A DNA stretch of 64,000 nucleotides from JANMDU01 sp031418715 (GCA_031418715.1 JANOJL010000058.1:1-64000), one strand, 5' to 3'; counted from the first letter of the stretch, positions 34,352-42,887 are shown. Notes: generated by a model not told the origin, from the letters alone. Numbers and translations are program-made.

Positions 34352-35633
34352 GGTTAGACGGAGTTTCTTCGGAAGGAGCAGGTTGGCAAGGCAATTGGAG
34401 GGTGAAGGTCGCGCCCATGTCAGGCTCGGCGTGAACCAAGATCGTGCCATGGGCGGCCTCGACCACTTGTTTGCAAAACGCGAGCCCTAGGCCGTGGCCT
34501 GTTTCGTTGGCAGTGGAGAAAAAGGGTTCAAAAATCAGCTTGAACTTACTGGGCTCGATACCCACACCGTTGTCGGTCAGCTGAATGCGCCCCACAGCAT
34601 CGCGCATGCCAAGCTCAATGCGCAAGTCGCCAGGGTTGCAGCGCGATTGCGCTGTTTTGAGTGAATGAAGTGCATTTTTGATCAGGTTGTTCAGCACCTG
34701 CGTAAACTGGCGCATCGAGCCATGAAACCAAAAATCGGCGTGTACTGTCACTCTCACACACTGACGCTCTCGCTTCGAGCCAAAGGGATAATCGTGCAAT
34801 ACTTTTTGAACCAATTTTTTGGCTGAAATCAGCTCTGTTGCCAGCGGTTGGTATGTATAACGTGCATTGGCCATCTGCAAATCAACATGGTGATTGATGG
34901 CGCGTGTGAGTGCATCCATACGCGTAGCAAGTTCGTCTAAGCGCTCTTCATGGGAATGATCCATGGCAACCGATTCGATGCGTATGGCTTGTGCAATCAG
35001 CGCCATGGTTGCCAAGGGTGTGCGCAGCTCATGAGCCATGATACCGATCACATTCAAAGAATGGCGCAGTCGCTCTCGCCGCAGGTTAGCGCTGGATAGG
35101 GCTAGTAGCAAACCGCTGCTCATAGCAAACAAAAAGATCACGCAATGCTCAAATGGAAGCGACTGCACGTTTTTCAGCTGTGTTGCGGCTAACAGCGTGG
35201 CTATCGTTGCTCCGACGAACAAGCCTATTGTGGCGAGCCGCCAGTCAGTTAGTTGGTAATACACCACGATCATCGTAGCTACAGTAGCCATCCAAATGGC
35301 TGAGCCAGCATTCATCCAGTACATCCAGATGAAAAAGAAAGGCAGCTGTAGCCAACAAACAAAACTGAAGTAGAGCTGCATCCCGCGTGTGTGGCTCAGA
35401 TTACCGGGCGGCTGAAAGAGCAAACCCAGCCCCGTCGCGGCTATCAATGAGCGCACAAGGCCATCTTCAAACTGCTGGGGCAGCAAGACAGTCCATATCC
35501 ACCAAAACGCGAGATGCCCCAGCAGTGTAAAAACACCCAGCCATTGCAGCCTCCGCCTAGAGGGATGCAAGATGATTTCCATCTCAGGCATCACGATCCA
35601 GTTTTTGAGTTTTTTCCAAGCGCTATCAGTCAT
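34323..35633 (-). CDS. LqsS/CqsS/JqsS-like six-helix sensor histidine kinase
   Basis: A 436-residue inner-membrane kinase. Six predicted transmembrane segments occupy about residues 29-180, with little periplasmic sequence, as in the alpha-hydroxyketone receptors. Then the dimerisation/phosphorylation helix with His201 in IMAHELRTPLATM, the N-box NNLIKNALHSL and glycine boxes DNGVGIE and GHGLGLAF. There is no receiver domain, so it resembles LqsS rather than hybrid CqsS. The ATG at 35633 is chosen; an open frame reaches 35735 but crosses the divergent luxR leader. Ligand inferred from the adjacent synthase. Confidence 0.8.
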   Translation of the reverse strand: MTDSAWKKLKNWIVMPEMEIILHPSRRRLQWLGVFTLLGHLAFWWIWTVLLPQQFEDGLVRSLIAATGLGLLFQPPGNLSHTRGMQLYFSFVCWLQLPFFFIWMYWMNAGSAIWMATVATMIVVYYQLTDWRLATIGLFVGATIATLLAATQLKNVQSLPFEHCVIFLFAMSSGLLLALSSANLRRERLRHSLNVIGIMAHELRTPLATMALIAQAIRIESVAMDHSHEERLDELATRMDALTRAINHHVDLQMANARYTYQPLATELISAKKLVQKVLHDYPFGSKRERQCVRVTVHADFWFHGSMRQFTQVLNNLIKNALHSLKTAQSRCNPGDLRIELGMRDAVGRIQLTDNGVGIEPSKFKLIFEPFFSTANETGHGLGLAFCKQVVEAAHGTILVHAEPDMGATFTLQLPCQPAPSEETPSNHEISPLSPA

Positions 35634-35744
35634 TGTGGGATGAGTTTGAGGCTTTAAGTTTCCAAATGTGTAATTTTGGATTTTTTTGATAAGTTTGACG
35701 TTGCTTATTGTGAGCTTGTTTTGATTGACAGGCATACTTCAGTG

Positions 35745-36413
35745 ATGTACCAGCCTGCGAATTTTGACAGCGTGATGCTCGATGGCCTGCTTGCTGACTG
35801 GATGGCTGCGCTGCAATCCGAGGCAGTAGAGGCACTTATCGTGCTCGGACCAGATGTCCAAGAGACAGCTCGGCATCGCTGTGTCCGCGTTGTGCATCCA
35901 CCGCGCCTGCAAGCGATGGCGCAGGCCTTGGCCGACAGTGAAGAGTTTGGTCTCGATTGGTTGGAGTCTGATTCTCCGTTGGCGATTTGGCAAGACATTT
36001 CACGCGGCAGCTATGCCGATTTGAGTCGCTGGCGTGTGCTCGCTCTTTCGCATGGCCTGCAATCGATGGTACGCGTGGCCTTCATGTTGCCGCGCGGCAA
36101 AGCACTGGAATGCTATTTGATGACACCGCGCGCCTTACACGACAAAAGTGAAGCAACGGCTTTGGTGTGGTCGATCCTCAACATCTGGCCGCGCATCAAG
36201 CGCGGCATGGCCGAGGTGATTTGTCCCTTGAGTCCACGCGAGAAAGAATGTCTTGCCTTGGCTTTTGATGGCCTCACGGCATCAGAAACTGGGAAACAAC
36301 TCGAATGCAGCGAGCGTACGGTGAATTACTACCTCTCCAATGCGATGCGCAAATTGGGTGTGGACAACAAACTCGCTGCTGTGGAGCGGGCGATTTGGTA
36401 TGGCGTGATCTGA
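35745..36413 (+). CDS. LuxR-family quorum-sensing-type regulator
   Basis: A 222-residue protein. The C-terminal 60 residues form a LuxR helix-turn-helix: PLSPREKECLALAFDGLTAS and CSERTVNYYLSNAMRKLGV, the latter pattern being typical of autoinducer-type LuxR proteins. The N-terminal 155 residues have the size of an autoinducer-binding domain, but the usual Trp/Tyr/Asp ligand signature is not evident. Divergent from the sensor kinase with about 110 bp between starts. ATG at 35745 chosen; a TTG at 35676 would add 23 residues. No LuxI-type synthase is present, so this may be the output of the neighbouring ketone circuit. Confidence 0.8.
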   Translation: MYQPANFDSVMLDGLLADWMAALQSEAVEALIVLGPDVQETARHRCVRVVHPPRLQAMAQALADSEEFGLDWLESDSPLAIWQDISRGSYADLSRWRVLALSHGLQSMVRVAFMLPRGKALECYLMTPRALHDKSEATALVWSILNIWPRIKRGMAEVICPLSPREKECLALAFDGLTASETGKQLECSERTVNYYLSNAMRKLGVDNKLAAVERAIWYGVI

Positions 36414-36513
36414 GCAGATCAATGCTGGCCTGAGCTGAGTCACGTCTTGCACCGACTCTTCATGGGCCGCAGCGAGAGCCAGCAACGACACACACCTTGC
36501 GGCTTGCCAATCT

Positions 36514-36602
36514 CTGAATACCCATTGGCAAGCCTGCTTCGTTGAAACTGTAAGGCAAGCTGATCGCAGGCAGGCAGGCCGGCTAAGGTGGCGTAAATCA
36601 CA
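36514..36602 (-). pseudogene. Fragment of an amidase gene (frameshifted)
   Basis: Read on the minus strand, two frames give pieces of the amidase signature family C-terminal region: ATLAGLP in one frame, then AISLPYSFNEAGLPMGIQ in another. The shift coincides with a duplicated CCTG (GGCCTGCCTGCCTGCG). The surrounding sequence has no open frame. A dead remnant of an amidase or GatA-like gene. Confidence 0.6.
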
Positions 36603-36606
36603 AAAA

Positions 36607-36911
36607 GTGACCGACCCCGATTTCCGTGCAGAGGCTGAGCTCGGTAGTCAACTCACCGTTCTCGACATTCAAAAGCTTCACGCCCGGCGCGGCGCTTTGG
36701 GCAGTCGCATGCGCCAGTGGATGAAAAGCGCTAGCAACCCGAAGGGCGACGACCTACTCATCACGCCTGCTCCATCCCCTGCGGCTTAACGCGAGATGGC
36801 CTGCCCATTGGCCTGCAAATCGCCGGTCCGATGTTTGGTGATGCGCAGGTGCTCCGCGCAGCGCGAGCTTACGAAAAGTTGCACCAGATACCGCGCTCGC
36901 AACTGTCTTGA
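36607..36911 (+). pseudogene. Second amidase remnant, 3' part with internal deletion
   Basis: A 60-codon piece (AELGSQLTVLDIQKLHARRG, then DDLLITPAPSPAA) resembles the late part of amidase-family enzymes. After a stop and a frame change, codons from 36792 give RDGLPIGLQIAGPMFGDA through to a normal stop at 36909, which is the family C-terminus. The segment between is missing. It lies head to head with the other amidase fragment, so this is a decayed locus bordering the signalling cluster. Confidence 0.65.
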
Positions 36912-36990
36912 TCAGAACACTAGTACAAACACCCCACAAAGCGCAGCGCCACATTGGCCATAATGGCAAACCACTTTTTGCCATACCGCC

Positions 36991-37806
36991 ATGACACTCC
37001 TAGCTATCGACGTTGGAAATACCCGCCTGAAATGGGCGATTTATAGCCATGCGCAGCCTGGGGCAGAGCTGCTGGCCTCGGGCGCAGAATTTTTAGAACA
37101 AATTGAAAACCTTGCTGAAGGCGCTTGGGCGAATGTGCCTCAAAAAGACGCGCCCACCAAGATGATCGGCTGCATCGTGGCAGGCGATGCGCTGCGCCAG
37201 CGCGTGCAAGAGCAGATCATGGAGCGCTGGGATTTGCATCCGCAATGGGTGCTGTCTAGTCAACAAGAGGCCGGGCTCGTGAATGGCTACGACCATCCGC
37301 TGCGCCTCGGAGCGGATCGCTGGGTGGCGATGATTGGCGCTTGGCATCGCATGATGGCTGTGCATGCTGCTGCTCCTAAGCCGATGGTGGTGGTGATGGT
37401 GGGCACGGCTGTGACCGTGGAGGCGATTGGCGTGCAGCATTCGCCCGATGGCAGTTCGCAAGGCAAATTTCTCGGCGGCTTCATCTTGCCCGGCCATGGC
37501 ATCATGCTCAAAGCGCTCGAATCCGGCACAGCGGGCTTGCATGTGCCAACAGGTGATGTGAAAGAATTCCCGACCAACACGAGCGATGCGCTCACCAGCG
37601 GCGGCACCTATGCGATTGCAGGCGCCGTGCGCCGTATGCGCCACCATGTACAAAACCGCTGCGGTCAAGATCCAGTGCTTTATATGACGGGCGGTGCAGG
37701 CTGGAAGATGCATCCTTGGCTCGGGCTGGAGGATGTAGAGCTGGTGGACAATCTGATCTTTGACGGTTTGCTGGAGGTGGCGTTAAGTCGGGCAATCTCC
37801 GTTTGA
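36991..37806 (+). CDS. coaX: Type III pantothenate kinase
   Basis: First step of coenzyme A synthesis by the CoaX family, 271 residues. Motifs: phosphate loop AIDVGNTRLKWAIYSH at the N-terminus, LRLGADRWVAMIGAWH, the catalytic-base region VGTAVTVEAIG and LGGFILPGHGIMLKAL. In many Betaproteobacteria coaX follows birA; here amidase debris precedes it. An 8-bp hairpin (ATGGCAAA/TTTGCCAT, 36963-36984) lies immediately before the start and could lower translation or overlap the promoter. Confidence 0.93.
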   Translation: MTLLAIDVGNTRLKWAIYSHAQPGAELLASGAEFLEQIENLAEGAWANVPQKDAPTKMIGCIVAGDALRQRVQEQIMERWDLHPQWVLSSQQEAGLVNGYDHPLRLGADRWVAMIGAWHRMMAVHAAAPKPMVVVMVGTAVTVEAIGVQHSPDGSSQGKFLGGFILPGHGIMLKALESGTAGLHVPTGDVKEFPTNTSDALTSGGTYAIAGAVRRMRHHVQNRCGQDPVLYMTGGAGWKMHPWLGLEDVELVDNLIFDGLLEVALSRAISV

Positions 37807-38199
37807 GTTGTGTGATGTCTACCGCTTCTTCCTTGTCCTGCTTATTTCCGCATTCGGGTTAAACGCATTATTTTGCTCGCAAGCTTTGCGTAAGCTACGC
37901 ATTCATTGATCTGTTGCACAACATGCAATCACCGCCGATGGCTTCAATGAGTTTCGTCATTCACTCTCGGTCAAGCATCCGGGCAACTGGCCTTCAAATA
38001 TCGGCATGTGGAAGTCATCTTGGGCAACAAAAGCGCGCGGCTAACACGGGCGGCTCAGCGGAAGTAGGCCGGCTACGCCATGTGACGGAGCATCGGTTTT
38101 TCCCCAGAACGTTGGTCGCTACGAACATCCCTGTCAATGTTGAGCAAACTGGGACACAAGCCAAGAGCTAAAGCTGCAAGACCCAGCGGCTTGATGCGG
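37807..38199. other. 393-bp spacer without a recognised gene
   Basis: Between coaX and prmA (convergent). Short open pieces occur in all three plus frames (for example 37914-38171) but they change frame, show no ribosome-binding site and match no family I know. The region may be a decayed gene. No strong terminator or copy of the dispersed repeat was seen. Confidence 0.4.
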
Positions 38200-39096
38200 T
38201 CAGATTGAGGCTGTCATCAAAATCCAACCGTCTTCCCGGTCTGAAACCTCGAGCTTCGCATAAGGCGCATAAGCGGCTTTGAGCTCGTCTTCCTGCCGCT
38301 CCAAAATACCTGCGAGCACGAGATGGCCGCTGGGCGCGACATGCTGGGTAAGCAAAGGCGCGAGCACCTTGAGCGGCGTGGCCAAGATGTTGGCTAGCAC
38401 CACGCGATAACTGTGCGGTTCGCTGCTCACCTGATCTGGCAAGCCTGCGTTCAAAGTCACTTGATTGGCCAGCGCATTGTCTTGTGTGGACTGTACGGCA
38501 GCTTCGTCAATATCCACCGCATCAATAAAGGATGCGCCATGCAGCGCTACGCCAATGGCTAAGATGCCGCTGCCGCAACCGTAATCCAAGACGCGCTGAT
38601 CTTGCAAGGCAGCTTCATGCGCCGCGATCCAGCGCAGACACATACGGGTGGTGGGGTGCGTGCCCGTGCCGAAGGCCAAACCTGGATCGAGCGTGATGAT
38701 TTTGCTAGCACCTGCTGGCTTGTCGTGCCAAGTTGGGACAATCCAAAACTCTGGCGTAATTTCTACCGGTGTGAACTGCGATTGCGTGAGGCGCACCCAG
38801 TCTTGATCGTGAATTTCTACAAGTCCCAAGCCCTTGCATTGGGTATAAAAATCTTGATGCGCCAGCGTAGCTTCTGCGTCGAATGCTATCTCTTTAGTAG
38901 CATACAGCGCTTTGACCACCGACCGGTACCAGCCAGCTTTCGGTGGCGGCATGCCCGGCTCGCCAAACAAGGCTTGTTCAGCAGGCGTGGCCACATCAGC
39001 GTCTTCCACGCTCACGCTCAAAGCATCGAGTGCTTCTAGCGCTTCGCTTAGGGTTTCAACTTCGCTTTCTGGGCAGAGTATGGAGAGTTCAAACAT
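38200..39096 (-). CDS. prmA: Ribosomal protein L11 methyltransferase
   Basis: SAM-dependent enzyme that trimethylates L11; 298 residues. N-terminal substrate-recognition domain, then the methyltransferase domain with FGTGTHPTTRMCLRW and the SAM loop VLDYGCGSGILAIG, and LANILATPL. The start overlaps the accC stop by one base (TGATG), so it is co-translated with biotin carboxylase, the conserved betaproteobacterial accB-accC-prmA order. Confidence 0.95.
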   Translation of the reverse strand: MFELSILCPESEVETLSEALEALDALSVSVEDADVATPAEQALFGEPGMPPPKAGWYRSVVKALYATKEIAFDAEATLAHQDFYTQCKGLGLVEIHDQDWVRLTQSQFTPVEITPEFWIVPTWHDKPAGASKIITLDPGLAFGTGTHPTTRMCLRWIAAHEAALQDQRVLDYGCGSGILAIGVALHGASFIDAVDIDEAAVQSTQDNALANQVTLNAGLPDQVSSEPHSYRVVLANILATPLKVLAPLLTQHVAPSGHLVLAGILERQEDELKAAYAPYAKLEVSDREDGWILMTASI

Positions 39097-40445
39097 CAGC
39101 GCTTACGGATTTTCATCCACTCTTCTAAATAGTGAATATTGGTACCACCTTGCATGAATTTGGCATCAGCCATCAGCTCGCGGTGCAGCGGCACATTGGT
39201 TTTGATGCCTTCGATCACGGTCTCATCCAACGCTGTACGCATGCGTAAGAGTGCTTGCTCGCGCGTAGGCGCATGCACGATGATTTTGCCGATCATGCTG
39301 TCGTAATTCGGTGGGACGTAATAGTTGGTATATGCATGCGAATCCACGCGCACACCCGGGCCACCGGGCGGATGCCAGAGACTGATGCGGCCAGGGCAAG
39401 GCATGAAGGTGTACGGATCTTCCGCATTCACGCGGCATTCAATCGAATGGCCGCGAATCTCAACCTGCCGCTGTGTGAACGGCAGCTTCTCGCCCGCCGC
39501 CACGCGAATTTGCGTTTGTACAATATCCACACCCGTGATCATCTCCGTCACTGGATGCTCCACTTGCACGCGCGTGTTCATCTCAATAAAATAAAACTCG
39601 CCGTTTTCGAAGAGAAATTCAAACGTACCCGCGCCGCGATAACCGATCTTTTTACAAGCTGTCGCGCAACGATCGCCAATGCGTTCGATCAGCTTGCGCG
39701 GAATGCCCGGCGCTGGCGCTTCTTCGATGATTTTCTGGTGGCGGCGCTGCATAGAGCAATCGCGCTCGCCCAGATAGACAGCATTTTTAAACGTGTCGGC
39801 AATGATTTGGATTTCAATATGACGCGGATTTTGGAGGAATTTTTCCATATACACCGCTGGATTGCCAAAGGCTGCGCCTGCTTCTGCCTTGGTCATCGTC
39901 ACCGCATTGATCAGCGCCGCTTCGGTGTGCACCACGCGCATCCCGCGCCCGCCGCCGCCGCCAGCAGCTTTGATGATGATTGGGTAGCCCACTTTTTTGG
40001 CAATCGCTTTGATCGTTGGCGCGTCATCGGGCAAAGCGCCCTCTGAGCCGGGCACGCAGGGCACACCCGCGCGAATCATGGCTTGCTTGGCCGAGACTTT
40101 GTCGCCCATCAAACGAATGGAGTCGCCTGTGGGGCCGATGAATTTGAAGCCCGATTGCTCCACGCGATCTGCAAAGTCAGAGTTTTCGCTCAAAAAGCCG
40201 TAGCCAGGGTGAATCGCCTCGGCATCGGTCACTTCCGCTGTCGCGATGATGGCGGGCATATTGAGATAGCTTTGGGCAGACGGCGCAGGGCCAATGCACA
40301 CCGCTTCGTCGGCCAACTTCACATACTTGGCTTCACGATCCGCCTCGGAATACACCACCACAGATTTCACGCCTAGTTCGCGGCAGGCTCTTTGGATGCG
40401 TAGGGCAATTTCGCCACGGTTGGCGATCAGAATTTTCTTAAACAT
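39096..40445 (-). CDS. accC: Biotin carboxylase subunit of acetyl-CoA carboxylase
   Basis: ATP-dependent carboxylation of biotin on AccB; 449 residues, the same length as the Escherichia coli enzyme when started at the ATG giving MFKKILIANRGEIALRIQRA. An in-frame upstream ATG at 40466 lies inside accB and is rejected. ATP-grasp motifs: the glycine loop AAGGGGGRGMRVV, ERDCSMQRRHQKIIEEAPAP and FIEMNTRVQVEHPVTE. 13 bp after accB. Confidence 0.97.
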   Translation of the reverse strand: MFKKILIANRGEIALRIQRACRELGVKSVVVYSEADREAKYVKLADEAVCIGPAPSAQSYLNMPAIIATAEVTDAEAIHPGYGFLSENSDFADRVEQSGFKFIGPTGDSIRLMGDKVSAKQAMIRAGVPCVPGSEGALPDDAPTIKAIAKKVGYPIIIKAAGGGGGRGMRVVHTEAALINAVTMTKAEAGAAFGNPAVYMEKFLQNPRHIEIQIIADTFKNAVYLGERDCSMQRRHQKIIEEAPAPGIPRKLIERIGDRCATACKKIGYRGAGTFEFLFENGEFYFIEMNTRVQVEHPVTEMITGVDIVQTQIRVAAGEKLPFTQRQVEIRGHSIECRVNAEDPYTFMPCPGRISLWHPPGGPGVRVDSHAYTNYYVPPNYDSMIGKIIVHAPTREQALLRMRTALDETVIEGIKTNVPLHRELMADAKFMQGGTNIHYLEEWMKIRKR

Positions 40446-40458
40446 GAGGGTGCTAGCC

Positions 40459-40935
40459 TCACTCAATCACAAACAATGGCTGGCCGTATTCCACTGCGGC
40501 GCCGTTTTCCACCATGATCTTCTTGATCACGCCTGCTTTGTCGGCCTCAATCTCGTTCAAAATTTTCATCGCTTCAATGATGCAAATCGTCTCGCCTACT
40601 GCTACGGTGTCACCAATCTCAACAAATGATTTCGCGCCCGGACTAGCGCAGCGGTAAAAACTGCCAACCATCGGGGATTTGACGGCATGGCCCGCCAGCG
40701 TGACAACATCCGCCGCCGCATCTGACAAAGCCGGTGGGGCTGTTGGGGCAACAATAGGAGCTGCTTGCATCATGGGTTGCACCGGTTGCTGCATCATGGC
40801 TGGGTTGGCGCTGTACATCATCCCTGCTGGGCCTTTGACGATGCGCACTTTGCCTTCGGCCTCGGTGATTTCCAGCTCTTGTACTTGAGACTCCGAGACC
40901 AGATCGATCAAGGTTTTGAGTTTGCGTAAATCCAT
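40459..40935 (-). CDS. accB: Biotin carboxyl carrier protein of acetyl-CoA carboxylase
   Basis: 158-residue carrier. N-terminal helical region, a Pro/Ala/Met-rich flexible linker (about 45-75), and the C-terminal biotinyl domain with Lys124 in IIEAMKILNEIEAD. First gene of accB-accC-prmA; a 147-bp spacer upstream probably holds the promoter. Confidence 0.97.
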   Translation of the reverse strand: MDLRKLKTLIDLVSESQVQELEITEAEGKVRIVKGPAGMMYSANPAMMQQPVQPMMQAAPIVAPTAPPALSDAAADVVTLAGHAVKSPMVGSFYRCASPGAKSFVEIGDTVAVGETICIIEAMKILNEIEADKAGVIKKIMVENGAAVEYGQPLFVIE

Positions 40936-41082
40936 GTGTGTACTCCAACGATTCGTTATGCTCTGATCTGCCTTCTGTTTGAACAGATTTCAAATCTGGC
41001 GAAATTACACATTTGAGTGTAACTCAGTTTAAAAAGCTTCAAAAAACGCCTTTAGCTACCAAAAGATGCGAAGCAGCGCTAA

Positions 41083-41640
41083 TTACTTAATTTTTACGAA
41101 GTCGGCAATTTGCTCTGCGGAGAGCTTGCCCATGTGGCGCAAGGCAATGGCGCCTTGAGAATTGATCACCACCGTAAACGGCAATGCGCCAGCTAGATTG
41201 CCAAGTGTACGCGAAAGCTCAATCCCTGCAAGCCCAGCGAGAGGCGTAGGAAACTGCACCGGCGTTTGACCTAAAAATTTATTCACAGCGCGTGCATTGT
41301 CTGCCGCTAAACCCACCATTTGCCAACCGTTGGCAGCATGTTGGCGATAAAAGGCATCCAATAAAGGCATTTCTTCCACGCACGGCGGGCACCAGGTTGC
41401 CCAAAAATTCACAACCAAAGGTTTGCCTCGCAGCGCGCTCATCTTGTAAACGCCGCCTCCAGGCAACTCAGCCTCAAGCGCCCAAAGTACCGCCAAAGCA
41501 CCATCCTCAGGTTCGCGCAAACGATAGCGCCAAGTAGCCCAGCCTGCGCCCGCCAAAGCGCTCACCACTGCCGCGCCGCCTAAGATTAAGTTTCTGCGCT
41601 GTGGTGAATCTGCTGTCTTCAGTTCGCTTTGTGATTGCAT
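41083..41640 (-). CDS. TlpA-like membrane-anchored thioredoxin
   Basis: A 185-residue periplasmic thiol-disulfide protein. Residues 15-34 form an uncleaved or cleavable signal anchor after a charged start; the thioredoxin fold carries the active site FWATWCPPCVEEM (Cys84 and Cys87) and the cis-proline segment GALPFTVVIN. The family often reduces apocytochrome c or other exported proteins; the specific client is unknown. Confidence 0.87.
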   Translation of the reverse strand: MQSQSELKTADSPQRRNLILGGAAVVSALAGAGWATWRYRLREPEDGALAVLWALEAELPGGGVYKMSALRGKPLVVNFWATWCPPCVEEMPLLDAFYRQHAANGWQMVGLAADNARAVNKFLGQTPVQFPTPLAGLAGIELSRTLGNLAGALPFTVVINSQGAIALRHMGKLSAEQIADFVKIK

Positions 41641-41703
41641 TTGCTTCGATACTTCAATATTTTTTAGAAAACGACATATTCAACCCGAATTCAACCCAAG
41701 AAC

Positions 41704-42111
41704 TCAAGGCGCTTTGAACTGAATCAAATCCCAAAGATTCCCATACAAATCCTTGAAAACCGCGACTGTTCCATACGGTGCTTCATTGGGCGGACGGGTA
41801 AATTCGATGCCGCGCGACTTCATTTGTTCATAATCGCGCCAAAAATCATCGGTTTGCAAAAAGAGGAAGACGCGCCCTCCCGCTTGATTGCCAATGAAAG
41901 CTTCTTGCTCAGGCTGTGAAGCGCGAGCCAGCAGCAAGCTTACGCCATTCCTGCCCTCGCTGCCCGGTGGCGCAACCAAGACCCAGCGCTTGTTTTGCTC
42001 AGGCTGATCAATGTCTTGCAGCAATGTGAAGTTGAGCTTCTGGGTAAAAAAAGCAATCGCTTCATCGTAGTCGCGCACGACCAAGGCGATATGAGCGAGG
42101 GATTGTTTCAT
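41704..42111 (-). CDS. VOC superfamily protein (glyoxalase/bleomycin resistance-like)
   Basis: 135-residue single-domain VOC protein. Metal-ligand positions fit His7 near the start (LAHIALVVRDYDEAIAFF), and the last repeat ends AVFKDLYGNLWDLIQFK. It overlaps the upstream unknown gene by 4 bp (ATGA). Substrate unknown. Confidence 0.85.
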   Translation of the reverse strand: MKQSLAHIALVVRDYDEAIAFFTQKLNFTLLQDIDQPEQNKRWVLVAPPGSEGRNGVSLLLARASQPEQEAFIGNQAGGRVFLFLQTDDFWRDYEQMKSRGIEFTRPPNEAPYGTVAVFKDLYGNLWDLIQFKAP

Positions 42112-42719
42112 GGGTTGGTCTGAGCAGGGCGTGCGGTGTGGGATATCAATTTTTGCACAGCCGCGATATCGCCCCTCGGCGAGCGGCCTTTGGTATCTTT
42201 TTTGAGCGCACCGCGAATTTCATCGCGGTCATAGGTCATCAAATGCACGCCGACGGTCTCATGCAAGGGTTTGCACAGGCTGTGGATGCTCAGGGCGTTG
42301 ACGGTGCTCCCATGCAGGCCGGTGACTTCGCGTGCTTCGTAGGTCACGCCGTGGTTGATGAGGGCGATTTCTAAGGATTTGGGGTCGTCGCAAAACAGGC
42401 CAATATAAATGTCGGACAGGCGCGTCGCTGTGCCATGCCAGACTGCACCGCTTAAATGAGGGCGAAATTCGGGCAGGCGCTCCATCCATGTGAGTGCTAG
42501 CTCACGCAAAGCGGCAAGCTCGACGGGTTGTGTGTCGGGGAAGAAAATGGCAATGTATTCGCGCACCGCATCTTCAAGCGCATCGTTGTCTGGCAGTGGG
42601 GTGCGCTGCGGCAGGCTGAGCTGTTTGACGGCGCGACGCTTCGCCTGGCCATATTCCAAGCCTTCTTCCACCACCAAACGGGCAGCGGTTTGCAGCAATT
42701 CATCGTCTGAGTCTGTCAT
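42108..42719 (-). CDS. Conserved protein of unknown function, nucleotidyltransferase-like segment
   Basis: 203 residues, not recognised with confidence. The middle contains SGAVWHGTATRLSDIYIGLF, reminiscent of the small nucleotidyltransferase signature G-S-x-x-x-G-x-x-x-x-S-D-x-D, but with Tyr where the second catalytic Asp should be, so if related it may be inactive. The N-terminal third is acidic and helical. It overlaps the VOC gene by 4 bp, forming a two-gene unit. A copy of the dispersed repeat 38 bp upstream provides a promoter-like TTGATA/TATAAC pair. Confidence 0.7.
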   Translation of the reverse strand: MTDSDDELLQTAARLVVEEGLEYGQAKRRAVKQLSLPQRTPLPDNDALEDAVREYIAIFFPDTQPVELAALRELALTWMERLPEFRPHLSGAVWHGTATRLSDIYIGLFCDDPKSLEIALINHGVTYEAREVTGLHGSTVNALSIHSLCKPLHETVGVHLMTYDRDEIRGALKKDTKGRSPRGDIAAVQKLISHTARPAQTNP

Positions 42720-42757
42720 CTTACAACCGGGGCAATCTTATACCGAAATCGGCAGTT

Positions 42758-42800
42758 AGCCGTTATAGTATTTGCGCAGAGTGCTATCAAATATATAGTA
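42758..42800 (+). repeat. Dispersed repeat, copy 4
   Basis: AGCCGTTATAGTATTTGC then GCAGAGTGCTATCAA. On the minus strand TTGATA (42785-42790) and TATAAC (42762-42767) are 17 bp apart, the best promoter match among the copies, and point to the unknown gene starting at 42719 with an expected leader of about 35 bases. Confidence 0.9.
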
Positions 42801-42887
42801 AAGCAGTGCTAGATTCATCGCGGATCTGCAGCGCTTACGAGTGACTGTAACGCAGTTCAAGCCGCATTGCGTGGCGCTGGCAAAAGC

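Noticed and set aside
36607..36789. Intact small gene of 60 codons
   Set aside because: Its sequence matches the interior of amidases and the family C-terminus follows in another frame, so it is a pseudogene fragment.
37914..38171. An 85-codon open frame between coaX and prmA
   Set aside because: No ribosome-binding site, biased composition and no recognisable domain; other frames of the same stretch look equally gene-like, so at most it is a decayed gene.
41050..41090. Possible further copy of the dispersed repeat upstream of the TlpA-like 3' end
   Set aside because: It shares TAGC, AAAA, TGCG and GCTA blocks with the repeat but lacks the GTTATA box and the 17-bp spacing.
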